From the NCBI GenBank assembly GCA_965207565.1, contig CBDBMQ010000001.1:62001-126000 (forward strand): 64,000 nucleotides of DNA, written 5' to 3'. Within the stretch, counting starts at the first letter, position 1. Each line of letters opens with the position of its first letter. A model generated the notes under the pieces. The model had not been told where the DNA came from and searched no databases. It saw only the letters and a program-made list of their open reading frames with translations. Position numbers and translations under genes: made by a program. Origin of the DNA: Bin80 sp965207565. Lineage in GTDB: Bacteria > Bacteroidota > Rhodothermia > Rhodothermales > Bin80. This document shows positions 39,490-47,698 of this stretch, in pieces.

Positions 39490-40551
39490 TTACTGGAGCA
39501 CGACCATCTGCATCCTGGCGAACTTAATCGTACCTGACCCGACAATATCAAATCCCGTTACCCCTGCTTCAGGGGCAGGACCATGCCCATGTACCTCAAG
39601 GTTTCCATCAAAATATCCCCGGAAGTGTGTCTCATCTCCGACCACTCTGAATACACCGACCTCCAGGAATTGAAATCGGCTGGATTCTTCCTCTATTTCT
39701 TCTTCTCCATCTACTAAAACTCCAAGACGGATCATCTCATCTTCCACTTCCATGAAATGGTACGAGAGGCTGTCCGTTACATGATGAAGCAAGCGTACTG
39801 AGCCATCAAAATCAGATAGATTCATCTCCGCCAAGAATTCAACGTTTGCAACGGGGATCCCGTACGTAATCATTGCCGGAGATTCCACGATGGACAATGC
39901 CAACCAGTAATTTCCTTCTGAATCTCGAACTGTATCGGCTACGACTTGCCCCATCATTGTCTCAAATGCCGCATTGAACGTGTTCGCAGCATTCTCTCCT
40001 GCCCGCCACTGCCATGCGCCATCTTCGCCGAGCCCCGAAAACTCTTCTGCCATCCCCATTCTCAATAATGCTTTCTCACTTTCCTCCAACCGTAAAGCCA
40101 TCGAATCTACCATCGCGACTCCTACCCCTTGCTCATACACTAAACGCCCTCCGAACGATGAGGCCTGATAGAGTGGAATCAATCCAGCCGCACCAATCAC
40201 GGCAAGCGGAATCCAGAACACCAGTCGAAATGACAACCACCACAGTGCGAGCCTTAGCGCCGCATAGATCAGGAAATAATACATCGTGATTTCGCCTACA
40301 TCTTCATGATTGGCCAGTATTGAACTCGCCTGCCCTGCTACGGTCACCGTTTCTGCTGCACCCTCCCCTGAAACGACACTACCTAAAGCCCCCAGAGCCC
40401 CAAGGACATAAAGGATCGTGGACATTCGTGGGAGTATTGAAATTCTGCGGAAAAACAAGGCGACCACATCAACAGCAAAGGCTACGATGATCAGCGCAAT
40501 GGGAAAATGCACCACCATGGGGTGCAGATTGGGCATCCATTCAGGAAGCAT
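39490..40551 (-). CDS. DUF2231-type membrane protein with C-terminal soluble domain
   Basis: The 353-residue product begins MLPEWMPNLHPMVVHFPIAL, the HPxxVHFP motif of DUF2231 membrane proteins, whose histidines may bind heme or metal. Four hydrophobic segments follow (residues about 15-35, 45-62, 88-108, 110-130). The second half (residues about 150-353) is soluble and acidic (DGEEEIEEESSRF). It ends GFDIVGSGTIKFARMQM and contains GHGPAPEAG; I recognise no domain in it. The gene lies 12 bases after copA on the same strand, so a link to copper or redox homeostasis is possible but inferred. Confidence 0.7.
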   Translation of the reverse strand: MLPEWMPNLHPMVVHFPIALIIVAFAVDVVALFFRRISILPRMSTILYVLGALGALGSVVSGEGAAETVTVAGQASSILANHEDVGEITMYYFLIYAALRLALWWLSFRLVFWIPLAVIGAAGLIPLYQASSFGGRLVYEQGVGVAMVDSMALRLEESEKALLRMGMAEEFSGLGEDGAWQWRAGENAANTFNAAFETMMGQVVADTVRDSEGNYWLALSIVESPAMITYGIPVANVEFLAEMNLSDFDGSVRLLHHVTDSLSYHFMEVEDEMIRLGVLVDGEEEIEEESSRFQFLEVGVFRVVGDETHFRGYFDGNLEVHGHGPAPEAGVTGFDIVGSGTIKFARMQMVVLQ

Positions 40552-40563
40552 TGACTCTCTAGG

Positions 40564-42897
40564 TTAAGGTTTAAGTTTGTTACGCAAATGCAGGCTGTTG
40601 AGAACCACAGACAGACTGGATAAGGTCATTGCCAGTGATGCTAACATAGGATTAAGAAGTACTCCGAACACTCCATATAATGCACCGGCAGCTACAGGAA
40701 TACTCAACGTGTTATAAATAAACGCAAAAAACAGGTTCTGACGGATCGTGCTCATGGCCCTCTGGCCTACATTGATCGCATCTGCAACGGATCCTAGATC
40801 TTCGCGCAGAAGCGTAACATCTGCCGTCTCAACGGCAACTTGTGTACCAGATCCAATTGCAATCCCAACGTCTGCCTCGGCAAGTGCAGGGGCATCATTG
40901 ATCCCATCACCAACCATTGCTACCACCGTATTGAGCTCTCGCAAGGATGAGATAAATTCAAGCTTGCCTTCCGGTGTTACACCGGCTTGTATGTGGTCGA
41001 TCCCAACCTGCTCTGCTGCGACCGTTGCATTTTTTTCTGTATCTCCCGTCAGCATGATGACGGTTAAACCTTGATGATGCAGCTGCGTAACTGCGTCCCT
41101 GGACGTACTCCGCAGTGTATCTGTGATCGAAAACTGCGCTGCCCATTGCCCGTCAACTGTCACATGAATCCTTGCCTCTGTTGAGGCAATTGAAGGCAAA
41201 CTGATCCCTCTGTGAGCTAAAAAATCATCGCTGCCAATACATACTTCACGATTCTGCACAACCCCCGAAATGCCATGACCAGGGATTGATTCAACCGCTT
41301 CTGCCGGACTGCTCTCAAGCCCATCCGCTCTGGCTTTCGCAACAATGGCCTCTGCCAAGGGATGCTGCGAATGTACTTCCAGTGAAGCAGCCATCTGTAG
41401 AATTTCCGATGCGGAGTACTCCGTGGACATTTCAATGGACTGAACCGATGGCTTTCCCGTGGTGAGTGTCCCTGTTTTATCTAGAACGATATGTGTGATC
41501 CGACTAATTCGCTCTAAAGCATCCCCTCCCTTGAACAGGATTCCGCTTCGAGCTCCAGCCCCGGTAGCAGCGACTACGGCAGCGGGAGTCGCCAATCCTA
41601 GAGCACACGGACAGGCAATAATGAGTACAGAGACGAATGTAATGAGTGCATGTTCTAAGCCCCACCCCGCGATCGACCACACTGCAAACGTCAACACTGC
41701 AATCACCAAAACAATCGGTACAAAAACTCCCGACACCCGATCTGCCAGTTTCTGGATGGGTGCTTTGCGTCCCTGGGCTTCCCTAGTGAGGCGGACAATT
41801 TGTTGCAACACGGTGTCTTGACCGGTTTGCGTGACACGCACCGTAAGAGATCCATCTACATTTAACGTACCTGCCGCCACAGCACCCCCTTCTGATTTGG
41901 AAACCGGCAAGGGCTCTCCTGTCAACATACTCTCATCCACCACACCAAATCCCTGTACCACCTCCCCATCAACGGGCACTTGATCTCCAGGCCGAATGAT
42001 TACAAGATCCCCAGGCTTTACCGCCTCAACAGGTAGATCCACCCAATGTGCACCCCGCTGTACGCGAGCAACTGGCACCTGTAGCCGTAGCAGTGCTTCA
42101 ATGGCGGATCCAGTTTGTGCCATTGCGCGTGACTCCAGAAACTGACCAACAAGAACCAGTGCCACAATGACTGCCGAAGCTTCAAAATAAACAGGCGGAG
42201 CTGCATCAAATAACGCCGGAAAGAAAGTAACAACTGTACTATAGATCCATGCCGTTGCTACCCCAATTGCAATGAGCGTATACATGTTTGCTGCGCCTCG
42301 CTTCAATGCAATCCATGCTCTCTTGAAGAATTCACTTCCACAGTAAAACACGATGGGGGTTGCAATCGCCATCAGTACCATGTGGGATGCTGCCTCAAGC
42401 ATCGTCAAAGCCATTAGGCCTATCGCACCAAGTACGGCAATCCCCAGACGGATCTGTTTGAAAGCAGACGTTTTTGATTTACCACCCGGTGTATGTGCAT
42501 ACTCAGGAAATGCAGCCAACAGATCTTCTAATTTTACGAAGCCTGGAATCCATGATAGAGTCAATGTTTTGCATGATAACTCCCCCTGCACCAGTGGCCC
42601 AGCCCTGTTGCAACGTTCATCAATACTCTGCTGACTTAAACCAGGATCTCCTTCCTTTGCGTGAAGAACAAGCTTGGATTGAGCAATATCATATCCTGCT
42701 TCTTGAATCACGGTCACGGCGGTTTGTGGAGATAACCCCTCAACGTGTGCTTCATGCGTAGCAATGTTCACATGCACCTGAGTCGTATCGGGACATCGTC
42801 TGAATTGGCGCTCCAGCCCAGCAGCACACGAGGCGCAGTGCATACCCGTCACAGGGATCGTAAGTGGAGAAGTGACCGTATTCATGAATGAATCCAT
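40564..42897 (-). CDS. copA: Copper-translocating P1B-type ATPase
   Basis: The 777-residue protein has one N-terminal heavy-metal-binding domain with GMHCASC (Cys 21 and 24). A variant second region follows, then membrane helices, the actuator loop MLTGEPLPVS, and the transmembrane CPC motif at about residue 427 (ACPCALGLATPAA). The phosphorylation motif DKTGTLTTGKP lies near residue 472 and the hinge GDGINDAPALAEADVG later. CPC with these features marks Cu(I) exporters that pump copper out of the cytoplasm. The second domain lacks a CxxC in the visible sequence. The gene is divergent from an SRPBCC gene 53 bases away and precedes the DUF2231 gene. Confidence 0.93.
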   Translation of the reverse strand: MDSFMNTVTSPLTIPVTGMHCASCAAGLERQFRRCPDTTQVHVNIATHEAHVEGLSPQTAVTVIQEAGYDIAQSKLVLHAKEGDPGLSQQSIDERCNRAGPLVQGELSCKTLTLSWIPGFVKLEDLLAAFPEYAHTPGGKSKTSAFKQIRLGIAVLGAIGLMALTMLEAASHMVLMAIATPIVFYCGSEFFKRAWIALKRGAANMYTLIAIGVATAWIYSTVVTFFPALFDAAPPVYFEASAVIVALVLVGQFLESRAMAQTGSAIEALLRLQVPVARVQRGAHWVDLPVEAVKPGDLVIIRPGDQVPVDGEVVQGFGVVDESMLTGEPLPVSKSEGGAVAAGTLNVDGSLTVRVTQTGQDTVLQQIVRLTREAQGRKAPIQKLADRVSGVFVPIVLVIAVLTFAVWSIAGWGLEHALITFVSVLIIACPCALGLATPAAVVAATGAGARSGILFKGGDALERISRITHIVLDKTGTLTTGKPSVQSIEMSTEYSASEILQMAASLEVHSQHPLAEAIVAKARADGLESSPAEAVESIPGHGISGVVQNREVCIGSDDFLAHRGISLPSIASTEARIHVTVDGQWAAQFSITDTLRSTSRDAVTQLHHQGLTVIMLTGDTEKNATVAAEQVGIDHIQAGVTPEGKLEFISSLRELNTVVAMVGDGINDAPALAEADVGIAIGSGTQVAVETADVTLLREDLGSVADAINVGQRAMSTIRQNLFFAFIYNTLSIPVAAGALYGVFGVLLNPMLASLAMTLSSLSVVLNSLHLRNKLKP

Positions 42898-42950
42898 GCA
42901 ACCTAGCAGATGGTTTTTTGGTTCTGCACTGTTTCAGATCTAACGAATAG

Positions 42951-43394
42951 ATGCGTACAATTTCTTTTTCAGAGAACTTCCCCTGCACACCACAGGAATT
43001 GTTTGATGCGCTGCACACTCCAAGCGCACTGCGCAGTTGGTGGAATGCAGATCAGGTAATCATCATCCCTCGCAAAAACGGCATGTTTGCAGTCGCTTGG
43101 GGTGAGAACGAAGATGATCCTGACTATATCTCTTCAGGAATCTACCGGGTCTATGATCCACCATATAAGAGTATGATTGAGGACCTCAGGTATTATACAA
43201 AATCTGATCCGATTGATTTTGGTAGCCTGATGTCCATTACCCATAAAATTACCCCACACAACTCGGAAGCACATCTGCAGCTTACACATACGGGCTTCCC
43301 AGAGGGCACCGAAGCTGATGCGTACCTTGAGGCCTGTATTCAAGGATGGGCGACAAGCCTCAAAAACCTTCGAACATATGTAGAACAGCGTTAA
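42951..43394 (+). CDS. SRPBCC (AHSA1-like) domain protein
   Basis: The 147-residue single-domain protein has the AHSA1/START-like pattern: an N-terminal strand (ISFSENFPCTPQELFDAL), the WW motif LRSWWNADQ, and a central strand with a C-terminal long helix (CIQGWATSLKNLRTYV). Such proteins bind small hydrophobic ligands or act as Hsp90 co-chaperone-like proteins; no specific role can be read from the sequence. It is divergent from copA. A second, more divergent SRPBCC gene lies at 45193. Confidence 0.75.
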   Translation: MRTISFSENFPCTPQELFDALHTPSALRSWWNADQVIIIPRKNGMFAVAWGENEDDPDYISSGIYRVYDPPYKSMIEDLRYYTKSDPIDFGSLMSITHKITPHNSEAHLQLTHTGFPEGTEADAYLEACIQGWATSLKNLRTYVEQR

Positions 43395-43596
43395 ATATAT
43401 CACCCCTGACCTCTCTGGATGTAACATATTGGCGTTTATCCCCTATACTTGCCTCGTGCGGTCTCAGTGCAACCCTGATTCATGGTTTATCAAAAGCCTT
43501 CATTGCCAGTTTTGTTAAGCATCAGACCGCAATCAGAAGCAAAGCTTTATCGCTATTTAATTCCCATACAGCCCATTGCAAGAAACCCCTACTGAT

Positions 43597-44274
43597 ATGA
43601 TCACCCCTGCGTTATTTGATTTCTTTCGTGAACTGCGCGCCAATAACAATCGGGACTGGTTCAACGAGAATCGTGCCCGCTATGAACAGGCTGTAAAAGC
43701 TCCACTACTGAGATTCATAACAGAATTTGCTGGACCGCTCCAAACAATTAGCCCTCACTTTACGGCCATTCCAAAGGTTGGTGGCTCTCTTTTTCGTATC
43801 TACCGGGATGTCCGTTTCTCAAAAGACAAACGACCTTATAAGGAAGCCGCCGGAGTACATTTTCGGCATGCGGCAGGAAAAGATGTGCATGCGCCGGGAT
43901 TCTATCTTCACTTGGCTCCTGACGAGGTCTTCGCCGCACTTGGTATCTGGGGGCCCGGCAGTAAAGAATTACTCATGATCCGGCAAGAGATTGTCAGACG
44001 CCCGGATACATGGACCGAAATCACCCAAAGCCCAGACTTTTTAAACGTCTTCTCCGCAAGATACGAGCATCAAAAACTAAAACGGGCTCCGAAGGGATTT
44101 GACCCAAATCATCCCCTCATTGAGGACTTGAGATGTAAACACTTTGTCACTTCATGTCCCTTGTCTGAAGAGTTTGTGTGCACGCCGGACTTTCCGGTTA
44201 AGCTGGCACAAACCTACAGCCATGGCGCGAAATACATGGAGCACCTCACCCATACGCTTGACCTTCCCTGGTAA
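43597..44274 (+). CDS. DUF2461 family protein
   Basis: Start ATG 43597 is preferred over a TTG at 43576 because it directly begins the family's first motif (MITPALFDFFRELRANNNRD-WFNENRARYE). Further family features are GGSLFRIYRDVRFSKDKRPY and HLAPDEVFAALGIWGP. The 225-residue length is typical of this conserved family (TIGR02453) of unknown function. It sits between an SRPBCC gene and a VOC gene on the same strand, with 17 bases to the next gene, so it is probably co-transcribed with it. Confidence 0.85.
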   Translation: MITPALFDFFRELRANNNRDWFNENRARYEQAVKAPLLRFITEFAGPLQTISPHFTAIPKVGGSLFRIYRDVRFSKDKRPYKEAAGVHFRHAAGKDVHAPGFYLHLAPDEVFAALGIWGPGSKELLMIRQEIVRRPDTWTEITQSPDFLNVFSARYEHQKLKRAPKGFDPNHPLIEDLRCKHFVTSCPLSEEFVCTPDFPVKLAQTYSHGAKYMEHLTHTLDLPW

Positions 44275-44291
44275 CTAAAACAACTTCCTTA

Positions 44292-45071
44292 ATGAATCCA
44301 TTTCGTACACACGGTGCCTTTAGCTGGCACGAATATCTGGCTGCTGACGTACCCTCAGCGCTAAAATTTTACACGCAACTTCTTGGATTAACGACCACCG
44401 AGGAGCCCATGCCCGATGGCGTGTATACAATACTTCACAGCAATTCAAAGTATGTCGGCGGATTAATGGCCTGCCCACCTGAGGCCCCACCTTGTTGGAC
44501 ATACTACGTTACTGTCCATGATATTCAGAAATTCATCAAGGAAAATGACCTGAATATGATCGTTCCTCTACAGGACTCTATGGGAGGCCCCTTTGGAGGA
44601 TTCCTGGACCCACAGGGGGCATTCCTGTCCCTTATTCAACATAGGGATTCCAGTGAGCATGACGAAAAGGCCATTGCAAGCACCCAGGAAGCACTGACCA
44701 CGCACGGTGCATTTTCGTGGTTTGAACTCCAAACCCATGATCCAAAGGCAGCGGCCGATTGGTACAGCAAGCTGTTTGGATGGTCTATTAAGAAGATCGA
44801 AATACCCTCCGCTTACTATATCGTTTCTGTGAATGGAACTGAAATTGGTGGAATAATGGAACTCGTGGATCCCAACGTTCCGCCACACTGGAATTGCATT
44901 GTTACGGTTGATGATGTGGATGCCGTGCAGGCAAAAATTCCTGAATTAGGAGGAACCGTTCTTGCACCGGCTTTTGACTTGCCGAATATTGGCCGCTTAT
45001 TGTATACTCTTGATCCGGCCGGTGTGCCAATTGCATTCGCTACCTGGGTGCCCCAGCCCTCGGAAGAGTAG
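44292..45071 (+). CDS. Two-domain VOC (glyoxalase/bleomycin resistance) family protein
   Basis: The 259 residues form two similar halves. Both start THGAFSW(H/F)E(Y/L) and carry the VOC beta-alpha-beta-beta-beta pattern (DVPSALKFYTQLLGL; DPKAAADWYSKLFGW). Each ends with an acidic metal-site-like strand (FLDPQGAFLSL; TLDPAGVPIAF). The family includes metal-dependent lyases and dioxygenases as well as binding proteins. The substrate is unknown, and metal residues cannot be assigned with certainty from the sequence alone. Confidence 0.8.
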   Translation: MNPFRTHGAFSWHEYLAADVPSALKFYTQLLGLTTTEEPMPDGVYTILHSNSKYVGGLMACPPEAPPCWTYYVTVHDIQKFIKENDLNMIVPLQDSMGGPFGGFLDPQGAFLSLIQHRDSSEHDEKAIASTQEALTTHGAFSWFELQTHDPKAAADWYSKLFGWSIKKIEIPSAYYIVSVNGTEIGGIMELVDPNVPPHWNCIVTVDDVDAVQAKIPELGGTVLAPAFDLPNIGRLLYTLDPAGVPIAFATWVPQPSEE

Positions 45072-45192
45072 TAGGGCCGGGGAGATTTCCCCAGCAACAA
45101 TCCATGAAACTTGCGTCACCACCGCCCAACCAGAATGATCATAACTTGAGATCATCTGAATAATCAGTATCGCACGGGAATTGCGCAAAACC

Positions 45193-45597
45193 ATGTTTGG
45201 GATTTACCACGATATTGTGTTGGACATTGCACCAGAAAAAGTCTTTGCAGCCTTGAGCACCGAGGTTGGACTCAATAGCTGGTGGACCGATCGATGCAAA
45301 GCGGATCGCCGGATTGGAGGGACGTACGAATTCCTCTTTGACCCGGACTATCACTGGTTAGCAGAGGTTGTCGAACTTACCGAGTCCAGGCGGATCATCT
45401 GGATCTTCACACAGGCAGACCGTGACTGGACAGGTACAAGGCTGAGCTTCAGCTTAATTCGCTCCGACGGCAAACTGCTGCTACGCATGGAGCACACGGG
45501 ATGGAAGACCCGCAACCATCACTTCCGGCATTCCAGCTACTGGTGGGCACAGTACCTCAGGAAGTTAAAGGAAGGCCTGGTTGCCACGCCGGAATAG
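45193..45597 (+). CDS. SRPBCC (AHSA1-like) domain protein
   Basis: ATG 45193 (MFGIYHDIVLDIAPEKVFAA) is preferred over the TTG at 45181. The 134-residue product has the AHSA1-like motifs LNSWWTDRC and GTYEFLF and a final helix region (WWAQYLRKLKEGL). Its last residues GLVATPE and stop codon lie inside the first unit of the tandem repeat at 45578-45763, so the 3' end may have been extended or created by repeat expansion. Function unknown. Confidence 0.75.
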   Translation: MFGIYHDIVLDIAPEKVFAALSTEVGLNSWWTDRCKADRRIGGTYEFLFDPDYHWLAEVVELTESRRIIWIFTQADRDWTGTRLSFSLIRSDGKLLLRMEHTGWKTRNHHFRHSSYWWAQYLRKLKEGLVATPE

Positions 45598-45763
45598 GTC
45601 AGGTCTGGTTGCCACGCCGGAATAGGTCAGGTCTGGTTGCCACGCCGGAATAGGTCAGGTCTGGTTGCCACGCCGGAATAGGTCAGGTCTGGTTGCCACG
45701 CCGGAATAGGTCTAGGCCTGGTTGCCACGCCGGAATAGGTCTAGGCCTGGTTGCCAAATGGAG
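45578..45763. repeat. 28-29 bp tandem repeat spanning two convergent gene ends
   Basis: Six full units and one partial unit start at 45578, 45606, 45634, 45662, 45690, 45719 and 45748. The core is ggttgccacgccggaatagg. The first four steps are 28 bases and the last two 29. The first unit encodes the end and stop of the SRPBCC gene, and the last holds the stop of lexA on the other strand. Confidence 0.93.
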
Positions 45764-46412
45764 AGTAATATCGCGTTGATATTTGGTATCTCTCCGGTGC
45801 CTTCCGAACTCCCAATTTATTCACATGTCCAATATACCGCCCCAGAATTTTCACCTCCTCAAAGATATCAGGCGCGATGTGAATATCGTCGAATTCGGGA
45901 TTGGCCGGCTCAAGGCGAAGCCCCCGATGATCCATGAAGACCCTCTTGAGAGAAGTTTCACCATTATAGAGGACCGCGCCAATACCACCATCTGGAATAT
46001 CATCATCCACTAGAAGTACATAATCACCGTCGTGAATTTCAGCTCCAATCATGGATTCGCCTCGAACACGTACCGCAAAAATACGGTCAATGTTGGGAAA
46101 AAGAGTCTCTATCGTAATATAACCCAGATTCGTTTCCACGGCTTCCTGAAGCGTTCCCGCGGTGATCTCGCCGAGGATTGGAATCCCGCGCTGAGCATCT
46201 TTTTGCTCAGGTTTTAACTGGTAACCGCCTTCTTTATTAATCAGATAACCCTTCTTCTGGAGGGCCTTCAGATTCTGTGTGATGCTGTTAGAGGATTTAT
46301 AGCCAAACTCATCCATAAAATTCTCATAACTGGGCCATCCCTTGTCTTCTTGATCATATTTTATGATGAAGTCTAGTACGGCCTGCTGTTTGGGTGTCAA
46401 GGATCGTGGCAT
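45741..46412 (-). CDS. lexA: LexA repressor
   Basis: The 223-residue protein has an N-terminal winged helix (TPKQQAVLDFIIKYDQ, SSNSITQNLKALQKKGYL). The cleavage site A85-G86 lies in ILGEITAGTLQE. The catalytic dyad is Ser 120 (RGESMIGAEIHDGD) and Lys 156 (NGETSLKRV). This is the SOS repressor that cleaves itself when RecA is activated by DNA damage. The first helix-turn-helix differs from E. coli, so the operator is probably not the E. coli SOS box. I could not identify a clear operator upstream. Its stop codon lies within the tandem repeat. Confidence 0.9.
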   Translation of the reverse strand: MPRSLTPKQQAVLDFIIKYDQEDKGWPSYENFMDEFGYKSSNSITQNLKALQKKGYLINKEGGYQLKPEQKDAQRGIPILGEITAGTLQEAVETNLGYITIETLFPNIDRIFAVRVRGESMIGAEIHDGDYVLLVDDDIPDGGIGAVLYNGETSLKRVFMDHRGLRLEPANPEFDDIHIAPDIFEEVKILGRYIGHVNKLGVRKAPERYQISTRYYSPFGNQA

Positions 46413-46530
46413 ATTGTTCGTGATTTTTTATATGGAATAAATATACTACTTATACCTCACATATAGGTTCGATTATCTCAATATTCCTGCAGAATGAGCG
46501 AATCTTGTTCAAATCGTAGCAGGTAACCCC

Positions 46531-46974
46531 CTATTGAGCAGGTGTGTTGGGGCGATCAAAAAATTGATCTACCAAAATGACATTTCCATCGGGATCTTGA
46601 AGTATTAGACTTCCAGGTCCCTTCGGATTTTCCTCCTCATTCACTTCTGATACAAACTCCAGATCAAGAGACTTGAGGTGCTTTTGAATCGCCCGAACAT
46701 CTGTGAACTCCTCTATGCGCCATGCTTTCAGTAATGCTCCCTCAGAATTGTTTTTTGCACACAAACCAGGATTAAAGGTCAAAATATTCCCCTCGAACAT
46801 TCCCTGAAAAAGCCCGATCACCGTAGTGCCATTCACCATGATCAAGTAACCTTGACCTTGACCTGTTACCTCAAAACCCAGTTTCTGGTAGAATTCACTG
46901 GATACGTCAAGGTCGCGGACTGCCAGGCTTACGGAAAATGCTCCTAAATCAAGTTTGCTCATGGTTTTCTGCAT
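46531..46974 (-). CDS. VOC (glyoxalase-like) family protein
   Basis: The 147-residue single-domain protein begins MQKTMSKLDLGAFSVSLAVR and contains DLDVSSEFYQKLGFEVTG, the usual VOC beta-alpha start, plus a late strand LILQDPDGNVILVDQF with the DPDGN motif common in the family. Metal-binding residues are not obvious. ATG 46962 is an alternative start. No substrate can be assigned. It lies beside lexA and an RluA-type gene without tight coupling. Confidence 0.8.
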   Translation of the reverse strand: MQKTMSKLDLGAFSVSLAVRDLDVSSEFYQKLGFEVTGQGQGYLIMVNGTTVIGLFQGMFEGNILTFNPGLCAKNNSEGALLKAWRIEEFTDVRAIQKHLKSLDLEFVSEVNEEENPKGPGSLILQDPDGNVILVDQFFDRPNTPAQ

Positions 46975-47012
46975 TGGATGACTTTATCGATGACAAGTAT
47001 GAACTTCAACAA

Positions 47013-47672
47013 TTAGGAATATAATTTCCTGAATTTTCTCCAGGGACTGGGTAGTGTGGTTTCGACGTCCATGGAGGTCTTCTTTACGGGGTGCAAAAAA
47101 TGGAGACTTTGACAGTGCAATGCAATCCGGTCCCTCCCATCAAAACCCTGGTGTGCACCATAGCGAATATCTCCTAATACGGGGAACCCCCGATCACTAA
47201 ACTGACATCGAATTTGATGAGCACGCCCTGTAATCAACTCTATTGATACCAATGTGACCTTCCCATTGGACTCTACTGCATTCCATCGCAGGCTCGCATA
47301 CTTTCCCTGCTCCTTTGCCTGCGTCACATAGGCCCGATCCGCTTCCTTATGCAGATAATCTTCCATAACCCCGTTGCCCGTCAAAACCCCTTCGACGAGA
47401 GCGATATACTTCTTTTTTACGCTTCTCTCACGGAATGCCTGAGACAAACGCCGTGCTGCTTTAGATGTCCTTGCAAGTACCATTGCTCCCGAGGTGGGAC
47501 GATCCAATCGGTGGATCAAGCCGATGTACACATTCCCGGGCTTGCTGTATTTGTGTTTAATATACTCCTTCGCCAATGTCACCACATCCGGATCCCCTGT
47601 ACTATCTGCCTGGGAAAGCAGACCTGCCGGTTTATTGAGCGTCAAAAGGTGGTTATCTTCAAAAAGCCACAT
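47013..47672 (-). CDS. RluA-family pseudouridine synthase
   Basis: The 219-residue protein has the catalytic motif GLIHRLDRPTSGAMVLA with Asp 57, the second motif KKKYIALVEG and the third motif ITGRAHQIRCQFSDRGFPVLGD in order. No S4 domain is present, so it resembles short RluA/RluC-type enzymes that modify 23S rRNA or tRNA uridines. The precise target position cannot be told from the sequence. ATG 47672 is the start. It lies downstream of the DUF5686 pair. Confidence 0.85.
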   Translation of the reverse strand: MWLFEDNHLLTLNKPAGLLSQADSTGDPDVVTLAKEYIKHKYSKPGNVYIGLIHRLDRPTSGAMVLARTSKAARRLSQAFRERSVKKKYIALVEGVLTGNGVMEDYLHKEADRAYVTQAKEQGKYASLRWNAVESNGKVTLVSIELITGRAHQIRCQFSDRGFPVLGDIRYGAHQGFDGRDRIALHCQSLHFLHPVKKTSMDVETTLPSPWRKFRKLYS

Positions 47673-47698
47673 CTACGCGGAATTTGATCAAGAATACA

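Noticed and set aside
42474..42761. Plus-strand frame over the copA N-terminus
   Set aside because: It is antisense to the metal-binding domain of copA and has no support.
45578..45763. Possible CRISPR array
   Set aside because: The units are contiguous with no spacers and contain coding sequence, so it is a simple tandem repeat. No cas genes are present.
46413..46530. LexA operator upstream of lexA
   Set aside because: The A/T-rich tract contains no clear inverted repeat of a known SOS-box type, so I could not support a site.
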